Of a stretch of DNA of 64,000 nt, positions 36,042-46,499 are shown piece by piece. The translations under genes and the position numbers were made by a program. Where the stretch lies: assembly GCA_014529385.2 (NCBI GenBank), contig CM043966.1, positions 144,876,711 through 144,940,710 on the forward strand, read 5' to 3'. The DNA comes from Adiantum capillus-veneris. Its lineage: Eukaryota; Streptophyta; Polypodiopsida; Polypodiales; Pteridaceae. The notes beneath the pieces were generated by a model. It searched no databases. It was not told the origin of the DNA and was given only the letters and a program-made list of their open reading frames with translations. Within the stretch, counting starts at the first letter, position 1; each line of letters opens with the position of its first letter.

Positions 36042-36239
36042 ACACACACACACAATGTTCTTGGTAACAAGTTTCAACAATCATCGAGTCGTCTTTAGAG
36101 AACGCACAAAGTAGTTTCACCATATTTTCTCCCTACCTCTCTATCACCACGGTGTGCCACCTCGCTGAAAGGAAGGTCATTGTAAATATTGCAAAAATAA
36201 TTCTCCCTCACACCCCCGAGGGTTTTCGTCATTTTTCAA

Positions 36240-36290
<51 letters not shown>

Positions 36291-36368
36291 GTTTGCGGTG
36301 TTCACATCATTGTGGTTATCGTCCTAGCCACTCAAAACTAGGTGGTGCCCCCCTGTTCGCTTTACCGT

Positions 36369-36613
36369 TGTTGGGAAACAAGCAAACTGGAACACCTCTA
36401 TAGCGATGTCACCCAAGAGCGTTGAAAGAGAACTACAAGACACCAAAATCTTCCCAAAATCCTTTTGAAACACCGCAAGTCCAATAGGAGTAGACCCTTG
36501 GGAATTTACTAGCCGTCGCCCACCCAAGAGACTATGTCACATAGGAGCAAAACCCTATCAAAGCACGGATTTATAGCACACGCCGACCAATGCATATGAA
36601 GACAAGAGCCTCT
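36369..36613 (-). repeat. Fragment of a G3-type LTR, inverted
   Basis: The reverse complement of about 54826-55070 with few differences. The terminal TGTTGGG (CCCAACA at the G3 LTR end) abuts G1 LTR1 at 36369. At 36613 (GAGCCTCT) it breaks into G1 integrase sequence. Confidence 0.9.
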
Positions 36614-37741
36614 GCTTAGGAAGATTCTACAGGCAGGATACTCTTGGCCTAGTTTGAACAGGGATGTACACCATTCGTGTAAAACATGTAAGGCTTGTCA
36701 AATGGCTAGTGATCGCACATTAACCTACGAGCCACAAAATCCTATCATCTCATATGGTCCATTTGAGAAATGGGGAATAGATGCAATTGGTCCTTTACCG
36801 AGGACCCAATCAGGTAAACTATACATCATAGTGGGTGTAGACTACATGACTCGATGGGCAGAAGCAACAGCCACCACCTGCATTACAGCCCAAGAGGTAG
36901 CAAAGTTCATTTTTGAGCATATCTGTTGCCGTTTTGGCACTCCTCTAGAAATAATATCAGATAGAGGACTAGGATTCAGAGGCGATCTGATGGGAGAACT
37001 GATGAAGAAGTTAGGCATCACACGTCGAAATTCCACACCATACTATCCATAATGCAATGGTTTGGTAGAGAAGGTAAATGGAATGATTTGTAAAATCATC
37101 ACAAAGCAGGTGAACAATCACACAGGAGACTGGGATAAACATCTCATGGAAGCTCTTTGGGCCTACCGAACGACATTCCGAACATCTCTAAGTTTCACCC
37201 CTTTCCATCTTGTTTATGGGAAGGAGGCAATTCTACCCATTGAGGTACAGATAGCCAGCTTACGAGTCTTGGCTAGCCAGATACAACGTCCAATTGTAAA
37301 TCTCCGAAACCACATCCTGGATTTGGAGAGGTTCCAACTAGATAGGGAAGAAGCCATCAATCACTATATGCAGTGCAGGCAGAACGACGCCGGCTCACTT
37401 TCAATCAAGGGCTTAAAGAAAAGGGACTGGAAAAAGGTATGTTAATGCTGAGATACGACAACAGATTCGACACCAGGAAGGAAAAATAATTTCAACCTAG
37501 ATGGGAAGGGCCATTCATCATCAAGAAACGCTATAACAACGGCAGCTATAAGCTGATGGAAGCAGATGGGAAAATTCACAAGACTAGGGTCAATGGAAGG
37601 AGACTAAAAAGGTATTTTCTTAGGTTTGATCCAGAATTCATGCTAGACATTCCAGAAGAGGGAGAACCCTCTAACTCCACAACTAAAGATGCAGAGGAAG
37701 GGCTAGAAGCATGAATGCCTCTAGCCAGATGGGAGGGCTAA
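36614..37741 (+). pseudogene. G1 integrase and 3' tail
   Basis: The frame has HHCC zinc-site remains (HSCKTCKACQ), then WGIDAIGPLP with the first catalytic Asp, GVDYMTRWAEA, IISDRGLGFRG with the second Asp, and NGLVEKVNGM with the Glu. The frame from 36654 is stopped by TAA at 37050-37052 where the family has YYPQ.NG, so CAA became TAA. A second frame runs from 37062 to 37445. After a further frameshift, a WEGPFIIK module (GPY/F type) leads to the C-terminus near 37713, just before LTR2. It would insert the cDNA into the host genome. The upstream parts of pol are on the minus strand at 44262 onwards. Confidence 0.88.
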
Positions 37742-38254
37742 TGATGGTCGGCTTTCGAAACTGTAACCGTGAGAACCACACCCTAAGGAGGGGAAGGTTT
37801 GTTACCAAAAGAAGAAGAAGAAGAAGAAAAAAAGCCCTTTACCATTCACCATACCCCCCCCCCAAGGTTAACCACCAGTGGGGCGCCGCCAGTTTGGCCA
37901 CACCCCTCCATTATCACCAAAAGACGATCTCTCTCTCTCTCTCTCTCTCACTGCCCCGCCCCAGCTAATATTTCTCTCTCTCCTACTCTGCCACACTGTA
38001 TCATCGGGCCCGATAGGTGCATTGGTGTCTCTGTCAAACACCAGCCCCGGCGGGCCGCCACATATATTATTCTCTCTCTCTCTTCCAAATATTCTCCCTC
38101 CCTCTCTCTACTTGTCCACACTCCAACCACGGTGGCCGCTATAATAAAAAAACCCCCCCCCCCCCCCCCCCCCCTCATCCAAACTCCCTTCGTCCTTAAG
38201 CATCCCCCCCCTTTTTTCTTCCTCCCCCCTACCCTCGAGGACCAGCTGGCCTAG

Positions 38255-38303
<49 letters not shown>

Positions 38304-38894
38304 ATCTTCTCACCTACCTCTCTCATATCTCTCCCTCTTCTCTCTCTTCCTCTCTCTGTTCTCTTCTCCCCCTCCCCACCTCTATCCTCTCACCCTCCCT
38401 CTCTCCCTCTTCTTCCCTTGGCGGGAACCCGCCTTAGGGGGGAGATTATGTATATATATATTCTCTCACACCCCCCCCTCCCTCCCGTTGACTACGCTCA
38501 CCCCCCCCCCCCCCCCCCCCCCCCCCCCCTTCTCGACGCCAGATGGCCAACAGCTCACCTCCACCCTCGCGCAGTCCGGACCCAACCACAACGGGCACCG
38601 GTTGGAGCCACTATACCCCCCCCCGCCTCCCCCCTTTATCCTCTCACCCCCCTCCCTATCTCCCTCGCGCTTCACGTTCGCCGGCACAGGCAGCCCCCCC
38701 ATGTCTGCTCCCATTTGCGCTCACGCAGCCGCTCGACACCCCTTGCTATTATCCACACACACACACCCTCATCCTCTCCCTCCCTCACCACCTCATCAAC
38801 ACCCCTCTCTCTCTCGCGCTCTGCACACAGTGCCCCAGCAGGCCGCTATCATCTCTCACTCTCTCTCCCCCTCACGGGCCTATACAAGCACAGT

Positions 38895-38979
<85 letters not shown>

Positions 38980-39155
38980 CACACACACTCACACCCACTC
39001 TCTCACCCCATCCTCATTGCGTCCCTGCACTGCAGTAAGAGACGACCAAAAAAATATAAATAAATAAATAAATAAATATGTATATTATATACATAATAAA
39101 GCTTTCCACCCCCCGTTCCCACGCACGCTCGCGCACACATATGCACAAACAAATA

Positions 39156-39186
<31 letters not shown>

Positions 39187-40075
39187 TCTTGCGCACACAT
39201 ATACAAATACACTCACACACCCAAACATACACACACACACACGCAAATACGCACCACACATAAAAAAAACCAAGGAATTCTACGACTACAACGACAACGA
39301 AAAAGAAGGAGGAACCCAAAGCACGTGCCGCTGAGAACAAAAAGAAGAAATGCGCCGAAGGCATGCCCCGGCCGACCCCGAAAAGACGTACGCGCTACAC
39401 CGACACACCAGCAACACACCATTTGTGAGCATCACGCAACCACGACACCATTTGCAGTAATTCATAGGTTATCATCATCATGTTTTCATTTTTCACCCAA
39501 GCCTTGTAAATTCCCAATTTGTAAATTCCCTCTCTCTAGGTGATGGTTACAAAGGCCCACCTAGAGGTTTTCATTTTTAATAACGCTCAAGACAAAGCAA
39601 GGGTCAACCACACCGGGCCCACCGCTTGCTTTGTCTCCCCGATTAGCTTACCCTAATCAAACCGAGATTACCCTAATCCAAGCAGCCAACACCTATAAAA
39701 GAGCATTGAGGGGGGGGGGGGGGGGGGGGGGGGGGGTTCATGAGAGGTCAACACTTGGTAGAGTTTAGTGGGAAGAATTGACACTATTGGCATCACGGGG
39801 AGGGGGCTTGTGTGATGGTTTGCCTTGGGAATTGCACCATGTGAAGGGAGTCACGTCCACCTCTCGACTCCAATGGTCGATGCACATACACACACACGTT
39901 CTTGGTAGCAAGTTTCACAATCATTGAGTCATCTTTAGAGAATGCACGAATTAGTTTCACCATCTTTTCTCCCTACCTCTCTATCACCACGGTGTGCCAC
40001 CTCGCTGGAAGGAAGGTCATTGTAAATACTGTAGAAATAATTCTCCTTCACGCCCCCGAGGGTTTTCTTCATTTA

Positions 40076-40134
<59 letters not shown>

Positions 40135-40290
40135 GTTTGCGGTGTTCACATCATCGTGGTATGCATCCTAGCCGCTCAAAGCTAGGTGGTGCCCCCCCTG
40201 TTCGCTTTACCGTGACAGGCTCGAGGCGTGCCATTCGGCCCTCGGTGTTTTAGAGGCCGTCGGGGTTTGGGGTTCACTTTGCTCCCATCA
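37742..40290 (+). repeat. G1 LTR2 (2549 bp, complete)
   Basis: TGATGG...CCATCA ends. Same low-complexity architecture as LTR1: poly-C around 38150-38303 and 38501-38529, (CT)n at 38898-38968, poly-G at 39710-39736 and (GT)n at 40077-40132. A TATA box (TATAAAAG) is at 39694-39701. The last 77 bp, absent from LTR1, contain GAGGCCGTCGGGGTTTGGGG. Confidence 0.9.
39694..39701 (+). promoter_or_regulatory. Candidate TATA box of G1 LTR2
   Basis: TATAAAAG, colinear with the box in LTR1, followed 16 nt after its first base by a 27-nt poly-G run. Confidence 0.6.
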
Positions 40291-41270
40291 ATACGTATGC
40301 TTTAAATTATTAAGAATATACATGTTATTTAAATATTTATCTCATGATTAAATCATAATTTTACACGAAGTTGCAATGAAGCGCCTTCCGACACACCGAG
40401 AGAAGAAGTATGGGTACTGATATGGACTTGTGGCCCTTCTGACCCAGCTACAGGAGGAACGACATTAGGAAATTTCAGAGGTCATTACCATGAGTTGAGT
40501 GGGAGGCATTACCATGAGAGTCTTCTTGATATAGTTTTACCGAGTCATCTTTATACAGTCTTCTTGGTAGAGTCTCACTCAGGGATTGTTTGCATATGTA
40601 CAGATTTATAGTGGCTTATGTTTATGGTTTATGGGTTATGTTTATGGTATGGCACATATGTTATGGTTAGGGTTTGGTAGTCAAGTTAAGGTTATGGTAT
40701 TGCTCTGATGGTATGGAAATCATGTGATGGTTGTGATTATGGTTATAATTATGGTTATGGTTATGGTTATGATTATGATTATGGTTGTGCAATCATGTTA
40801 TGTCTATTGTGGTTATGGTATGACAAGCAAGTTATGATAATGGTTATGGTATGGTAAACGGGTTATGTTTGTGGTTTTGCAGTTTTTGACTCATGGTTTA
40901 ATTATGGTTATAAAATCTTTATGCCGTTATACTATCATCAAGCTTTTGATTTTGTGGTTATGTTATTCTTAAAATTTTGCTAATTGCCATACACTCGCTC
41001 TTTAGCGTCAGCTTGTAGGTGGAGTGCGGTTGCTTGTGCACTCTTCCTTTGGGCAGAGAGGGCTTTTTTCTCCAATCCTTCTACGGACGACTCGAGATCG
41101 GCGTCTTTTTCGATGCCTATTTCAGTGCTTTTTAGTTTTAAAACTAACTTTGTCTCGTCAGTATCTACCCCAGTTTTTGCGCGACATATTGTAGTATTGT
41201 CATGTATTTAGTAGTGTGTAGTTGTAACAAGAGTGTTTCAATTATTTGTTGCATCATTGGTAGATAAAGC
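40291..41270 (+). other. CACTA-B spacer, right copy
   Basis: Inverted homologue of 8117-8989 plus 1340-1598. It holds a TTATGG-rich array (40728-40790), the TTTGGGCAGAGAGGG segment and a TCTTTTTCGATGCCTATTT segment. CACTA-A is absent here, so this is the unoccupied version of its neighbourhood. Confidence 0.75.
40728..40790 (+). repeat. TTATGG-type hexamer repeats, diverged copy
   Basis: A shorter, less perfect array than at 8421-8548, in inverted orientation, with TTATGA and TTATAA variants. Confidence 0.85.
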
Positions 41271-42336
41271 ATGGAAGATAGGATGGCGTGTCCTTGTGCA
41301 CATTGTAAGCATGAGATCTTTCAAAAATTAAAAATCTTTGACCAGCACATACGCAATCACAGTCTCTTTCTGATAGAGCAACTACAAAACCTGCGTTATC
41401 GATCTCATGGTCCAGAGACAATAGATCAAAGTATACAAGTAGATATTTCTCCAACTTCATCCTAGAGAAGACGATTTTCAAACAAGTAGCCATCGATTGA
41501 GTCCTCCCAACCAATACCTGATGTGGAATTTCAAGAAGTAGAGATGGAGCAGATGTTAGATGTGTTCTTTGACATGGATCCCATCATTGAAAACAAGAAG
41601 ACGACATCATTCAAGGAAATACTACCAACCAACCACAGCCATGCCGTCCATATCAATGGCATGATAGCAACGATAAAGAGGGCAAGATGATACAAACCCT
41701 TGTATGCATGCCGCTTTACAATCGTGCAAAAATCTAAGTTCTCCGTACACTTTGGCAATGCTTAATTTGCAGTCTGTCTATGGGTGGTCTGACACCTCCA
41801 TCATAGAGTTTTTCAAGTAAATACATTGTATCCTAAGCATGAGAAGTGCAAGCTATAGTTCAATAATTTGATCAAGGGACTAACTTGTTCATGTAGCGAG
41901 AGTTTGCTCAACAAGAAAATCTAGCCAGAAGGGATTCACATGCCCCTTACTCGTCCATCCACTAAAAATATTCTAACTAATTTGGGCTTGGATTATCACA
42001 AAATACATGCATGTCCATTGATTGTATACTTTTTTGCAATGAGTATGCAGATTTGGAACAATGTCCCAATTGTTGATCAAGCAGGTATAAAGAGGACACA
42101 CAAGGAAAATGTATCTCTACAAAGGTCCTTCGACACTTTCCTATCATTCCAAGAATAAAGATCATGCTCAGGTGCAAGTCTATAGCCGCTTTGATGACAT
42201 GGCACTCAAATACTAGATCGACAGATGATGTGATGCGGGTACCTACTGAGACTCGTGCATGGAAGCACATAGAGAAAATTTGGCCTACATGTAAGAATGA
42301 GCCTCGATTTATCTGCTTTGGTCTGGAAATGGACGG
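41271..42336 (+). pseudogene. CACTA-B transposase N-terminus and start of TNP2 core (right copy 2)
   Basis: The start ATG at 41271 opens 64 codons reading MEDRMACPCAHCKHEIFQKL and FDQHIRNHS, a transposase-associated domain with its C.C..C.H pattern. After a stop near 41463 the linker and KNILTNLGLDYHKIHACP (41940 frame) follow. A small deletion destroys the downstream cysteines. A frame from 42164 reads KSIAALMTWHSNTRSTDDVM and CFGLEMDGV, the beginning of the TNP2 core. The chromovirus remnant interrupts it at 42336, and the next codons of the motif (NPFG) follow at 43619. Confidence 0.83.
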
Positions 42337-42490
42337 TGTCATGACAACGGCTAGGTCGTACTAGACAAGGGCAAGGTCGGGCTAGGTAGTCTGGAAAGGG
42401 AGTCCAACTAGGAAAAAGGGCTAGGAGCCATCATATATAGTGGGTGGTTGGGAGGTGGACTCCTAGGTTCTAGTTCCCCTTGTCTAACAT

Positions 42491-42503
42491 TGGTATCAGA
42501 GCC
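42491..42503 (+). other. Chromovirus primer-binding site
   Basis: TGGTATCAGAGCC, initiator Met-tRNA type, directly after the 5' LTR and one T. Confidence 0.9.
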
Positions 42504-42559
42504 AACACTTAAGTTATCCCCCCCATATTGTGGGCCTTTCAAATTGTTTGGTTTGCCAA

Positions 42560-43456
42560 GTAACATTCTCAGTGATCGTGATCCCAAGTTTAACAGTCAT
42601 TTTTGAAGGGCTATGTTCAAATGATTGGGTACACAACTAAATCTCAGTACATTCCATCATCCAAAAATAGATGGGCAAACTGAGTGAGTTAACCAAGTGC
42701 TAGAGAATATGCTAAGAGCATACGTCAGCAAAAAACAGTTAGACTGGGAAGAATACTTACCTATTCTCGATTTTTCCCACAATATTGCTAAGTATGTCAC
42801 AGCTGGATTTAGTCCTTTCATGCTCATGTATGGGTTTCAACCTAGGTCACCTGTTACGGTGGGGTTGGCAACCAAAAATCTCCAACAGATTAAGGATTTT
42901 CTCCAAGACCACATGGATATGTTGAAACTCGTTCCTCAGAATGGCCGACAAGCGCATGATCGGTATAAGAAGTATGCTGATGAGAAACGTTGGCAAGTTA
43001 CCTTCGAGAAAGGGGAGGAAGTATTCTTACGTGTGCCAGAACACTCAGAACGTCTAAAAATTGGGCCAACACATAAATTATCCCCCCGATATTGTGGGCC
43101 TTTCAAAATACTCAAGCGAGTAGGTGATCGTGCCTACAAATTATTGCTACCTATACATTCTCGTATTCATCCGGTGTTTCATGTAATACATTTACGTAAG
43201 CGGTTACATGGGGATGACAATGTCATTGACCAACAAATTTTGGTTGATTTTGTTGAACCTCCTACCTTACGCATGAACCTAAACGTATTCTCGACTACCA
43301 TGAGTTACGTACGCGTCATCATGTACGTCAAAAAGCCTTAATCAAGTGGAAAGGCCGACCTGAGGAAGGTGCCACTTGGGAAAACATTAGTGTTCTTAAG
43401 AAGAAGTTTCCCACTTTTGTTTTCGAGAATGAAAACTCTTCTTTAAGGGAGGAGTA
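42560..43456 (+). pseudogene. Chromovirus integrase C-terminal half and chromodomain
   Basis: Upstream pieces match the end of the integrase core (FNSHF, LSTXFHHPKIDGQTE), with a stop before VNQVLENML. A frame open from 42697 to 43341 reads LDWEEYLPILDFSHN, FSPFMLMYGFQPRSP, VFLRVPEHSERLKIGP and KLSPRYCGPFKILKRVG (GPY/F module), then HPVFHVIHLRKRL. After a frameshift near 43270, RQKALIKWKGRPEEGATWEN is a clear chromodomain, which in chromoviruses targets integration to marked chromatin. The C-terminus is at about 43456, just before the 3' LTR. Confidence 0.92.
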
Positions 43457-43610
43457 ATGTTAGGACAATGGCAAGGCCAGACTAGACAAGGGCAAGGCCG
43501 GGCTAGGCAGTGTGGAAAGGGAGTCCAACTAGGGCAAAGGGCTAGGAGCCATGCTATAAAGTGGGTGGTTGGGAGGTGGACTCCTAGATTCTAGCTCCCC
43601 TTGTCTAACA

Positions 43611-44261
43611 GACGAAGTAAATCCATTTGGATTACGGAGTTCGTCATGGAGCACATGGCCTAATTGTCGGGTTAATTATAATCTTCCACCATGGCTAGCT
43701 ATCAAAAAGGGCCATATGTTGTTGTCACTAATCCTCCTAGGAAATTACAAAGCAAAGAACATGGACGTCTATCTTGCACCACTTATAGAACATTTCCAAA
43801 TTGTGTGGACATAAATTGATGTGGTTGATATGTCCCAACCAATCGGACAACGGAATGTACATGTGCAAGGCATTCTCACGTGGACCATGCACAATTGGTC
43901 AGGCTTCGATGAGTGTTCAGGTAAGTGCCTTTGAAATCCTCACACACATGTTATTTCTGGCTATGCCAATGCTTTTATATTTTAAATTTGTGCTTTTTTA
44001 GGCTAGAGTTAATAGGGAAATCATGCATGTCTGAAATGCGGTCCTCAACTTGGCTGCTTCTGCTCTGAGCATTTGAGCAAGACATCTTATGAGGAGCATG
44101 CTAGATTTTTTCATGAAGGACATGAGCTACGTGGACCAAACATATGCAAACATACATGCAGCCACTGAAAGCAAGAAATTGGAAAAACATGTGGTTGGAG
44201 AGGGGAGATTTTATGCCACATGGACTATAAATAATTTCTATTTTCCATGAACTCCAGTCCT
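43611..44261 (+). pseudogene. CACTA-B transposase TNP2 core, continued (right copy 2)
   Basis: Resumes with VNPFGLRSSSWSTWP, then YNLPPWLAIKKGHM and NMDVYLAPLIEHFQ, core hallmarks of plant TNP2. Shifted frames follow to a GT-AG intron at 43921-44001. The next exon, with CCACTGAAAGCAAGAAATTGG, runs to about 44261, where G1 sequence in the opposite orientation begins. DUF4218 is missing after the break. Confidence 0.83.
43921..44001 (+). other. Conserved transposase intron (right copy 2)
   Basis: GTAAGTGCC donor and CTTTTTTAG acceptor, homologous to 16896-16966. Confidence 0.8.
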
Positions 44262-45005
44262 GATATCTAGAGCAAAATGACCGCCGCAGACGCCATCATG
44301 GCAACTTGAAATTACCTCTGTGATCTCACTCGAGGTTGGCACCCACCTGAGAATTTGATTCTTGCCCTTTCAATACAAGTGGTCATTTACAAGGAGGTAT
44401 CTGGTAGCCTTCCTAACCAGCCACTGCTTCTGGCCTTTGGTGTATCCTTCCGGACATTCTCTTGTATCTAGAAAGCTGACAATATCATACATAGCATCAC
44501 TACCTTGAAAGAGGGGTAGCTTCAGTTTGATTGCTCCTACGGGAACGTCTTGTATTCTTTCTTTGGCTAGAGCATCTGCCTCTTGATTTTCTACTCTGGG
44601 GACATGAAATAGTTTCATTGCTTCAAACTTCCTTAGAAGATCCTTAACTTGGCGTAGTTCACCAAGTAAAACCTAATTTTTACAAACCCAAGTGCCATTT
44701 ATCTGCCTTATTAAAAGAAAAGCATCGCCAAACACATTTAGGCATTGAATTCCTTGTGAAATACATTGTTCCAACCCAAGAATTAGGGCTGCATATTCTG
44801 CTTCATTGTTGGAGTGGGAATGTAATAACTGCCTGATGGAGAATACTCTTTCTTGTTGCTCATTGAAAATGACTATGCCAATTGCAGATTGGTCCACTGT
44901 TCTCTTGTATGCTCCGTCAAAGAAAAGAGAGTGCGCTCTTTCTAGCCTAGGACTCTCTACTATTGGTGTTTCTTCCTTTGCTTCCGTGTTGACCTTCAGC
45001 TTCAT
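44262..45005 (-). pseudogene. G1 second (archaeal-type) RNase H and linker to integrase
   Basis: Reads HSLFFDGAYKR, AIGIVIFNEQQERVFS, NNEAEYAALILGLEQ and VFGDAFLLIRQINGTW: the D..., E (EAEY) and D (GDA) pattern of an RNase H fold, placed after the usual RNase H. A stop (ending VCKN) at 44673 separates it from a frame reading VENQEADALAKE and GQKQWLVRKATRYLL, the usual lead-in to integrase. An extra RNase H between the native RNase H and integrase is described for the Tat clade of plant Ty3 elements (Ogre, Retand). Confidence 0.82.
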
Positions 45006-45369
45006 AGTGGCGATGAGTGAGAATTCCCGCTAAACTAGCCCTAGTGGAGTTTTCTACTTGCATGGTGTAGTCAAACTCTTGTAATCTAATTAACCACTTA
45101 GAGATCCTAGATGAGAAATCCATGTGTCGCATTACATATGGGAAAACCTCTTCCATTGTCAGGATTACAAAGGGTCTAGGCAGGATATAGAAGCGGAACT
45201 TTGTAATAGCAAACATTAGTGCCAGAACCATGTGTTCTACTTCGGTAAATCCCTTTTCTGATGGGGTCATGAAACAGCTAGAGAAGTAAATAGGACGCAT
45301 GAAAGAATTTTGGGGGTCCTTTTGCATTAGCACGGCTCCGAGTGTATCACTTCCTACACTAGGGTTCAC
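44947..45369 (-). pseudogene. G1 native RNase H domain
   Basis: Begins after MNPSV and reads GSDTLGAVLMQKDP, RPIYFSSCFMTPSEKGFTEV, EHMVLALMFAITKFRFYIL and RISKWLIRLQEFDYTMQVE, the typical RNase H and tether region after Ty3 reverse transcriptase. The following codons overlap the second RNase H in another frame, so a frameshift separates them. The domain degrades the RNA strand during cDNA synthesis. Confidence 0.85.
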
Positions 45370-45444
45370 ATAAAATGGCTTGTCCCACTTAGGAGGTGAA
45401 ATGGTAGGAAGCTTAGCTAGGATTTGCTTTACCTCAATAAATTG

Positions 45445-45955
45445 CTACTCATTCTCTTCACTCCATGAGAAGACCTCCCTTTGGGTGATTTGTTGTAGGG
45501 GAAGGACCACTTGAGATAGCAAGTGAATGAACCTGCTTAAGTATCTTACATTCTGAAGGAAAGAAACCAACTGCTTAGCGGTGGTGGGTGACGACAAAGA
45601 TACCAGCGCTTGAATCTTGCTAGGGTCAGCCTCAATCCGTTTTTGTGAAATTACATGGCCAAGGAGAGTGACTTTTCTTTCACCAATGTCACACTTATCC
45701 ACGTTGAGCTGGCCAACCATGGTTTGCAGCCTAGTTAAGCCATCATAGACTTTGCTTAAATGAAGGGCTCATGAACTATAGATGCAAAACTCATCTATGA
45801 AAACCCGTATTGATGTTCCAAAGTAGGGTTGGAAAACAAAGGTCACATAGCGCTGAAATGTGGCCGGCGCATTAGTGACGCCAAAAGGCATCACCCTGTA
45901 AGCAAAGCATCCCCAAGGTGTGATGAAGGTTGCCACTTTGGCTCGACAGGGTGCG
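45445..45955 (-). pseudogene. G1 reverse transcriptase, C-terminal half
   Basis: Begins directly after the protease segment with family sequence (ATFITPWGCFAYRVMPFGVTNA, broken by frame changes). The catalytic motif reads FIDEF where Ty3 enzymes have Y/F-x-DD, so the second catalytic Asp is Glu. An open frame from 45720 gives LNVDKCDIGERKVTLLGHVI and IEADPSKIQAL (thumb). The fingers and the motif with the first Asp are absent, so an internal deletion near 45950 fused protease to reverse transcriptase. The protein cannot be active. Confidence 0.85.
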
Positions 45956-46499
45956 GCCTACTTACCTCTAGACCTAAATAGTGCATCATCTTTTCACTCA
46001 TGATGCATATTTGTGCGCCACCATCTATGCAGACATTTAAGATTTGTTTCCCCTTGATGTGGGCATCCATGGTTGGTAGGATGTCGTCGATATTCCTTCC
46101 AGAGATAGCCCCATCTATCCTGGGTCTTGATTTCCTAGTACTCACCATTTTTTTCCATTGCCTCCTCATTCTTGGTGCAAGGTGGAGTAATTGGGGCCAG
46201 GTTATCTTCCGGCCCTGCATTAACACATCCTGAACTAAATCATAGGGTTTTGCATACTCACCTAGTGACAAGTCCACGATGTCTATCTTCCGTCGCGGCT
46301 TAGCTACTTGCTTGCTAGACTCGGCCTTTCCTTTCATCTTCTCTTCTCTTTGAGAGGCTTCCTCGTGCCTGGCATGCTTCACTCCCATAGCATCCACTTC
46401 TTCTACCTTCTCTTTCCCTTTGTGCTTCACTCGAATTGATTCTTCTACCTTTGCCTTCCCTTTATCCTCCAAGCTAATAACACTCGCCGCTTGGTTCAC
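45956..46499 (-). pseudogene. G1 gag-protease linker and truncated protease
   Basis: The open frame from 46499 is lysine/glutamate-rich (GKAKVEES, KGKEKVEEVD), then ITWPQLLHLAPRMRRQWKK, a segment also in G3 (VTFGQLMEMCPKLKRQWK). It ends in NVCIDGGAQICIMSEKMMHY, the retropepsin active site with DGGA. The protease stops soon after LGLEVSRPH, where sequence jumps to reverse transcriptase. The flap and the ILGRP motif are missing. Confidence 0.82.

Larger units (their letters stand above)
33902..36368 (+). repeat. G1 LTR1 (2467 bp, missing its last ~77 bp)
   Basis: Colinear with LTR2 (37742-40290) but stops at TTTACCGT, where a G3-type LTR begins. It is unusually rich in low complexity: (CT)n at 34085-34176, many poly-C tracts at 34379-34800, poly-G at 35785-35818, (CA)n at 35967-36053 and (GT)n at 36242-36288. 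The missing end is at 54130-54196 in inverted orientation. Confidence 0.9.
33902..40290 (+). mobile_element. G1, part A: Ty3/gypsy LTRs and integrase
   Basis: The outer ends are TGATGG at 33902 and CCATCA at 40290. CACTA-B resumes on both sides with ATAC repeated at 33898-33901 and 40291-40294. The matching left CACTA-B copy at about 8965-8990 is uninterrupted, showing the empty site. Inside are LTR1, a fragment of a G3-type LTR, an integrase pseudogene and LTR2. Gag to RNase H are not between the LTRs; they lie at 44262-54196 on the other strand. Confidence 0.88.
42337..43610 (+). mobile_element. Chromovirus (Ty3/gypsy) remnant with both LTRs
   Basis: LTRs of 153 bp at 42337-42489 and 43458-43610 (TG...CTAACA). 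The target duplication is GACGG at 42332-42336 and GACGA at 43611-43615, one change. The primer site TGGTATCAGAGCC is at 42491-42503. Nearly all of gag, protease, reverse transcriptase and RNase H are deleted. Just inside the primer site is a fragment (CATATTGTGGGCCTTTCAAA) that also occurs at about 43090, inside the integrase C-terminal region. This points to repeat-associated deletion or template switching. Confidence 0.93.

Noticed and set aside
36152-36403. Small frame with a VCVCVC run
   Set aside because: (GT)n microsatellite translation within the LTR.
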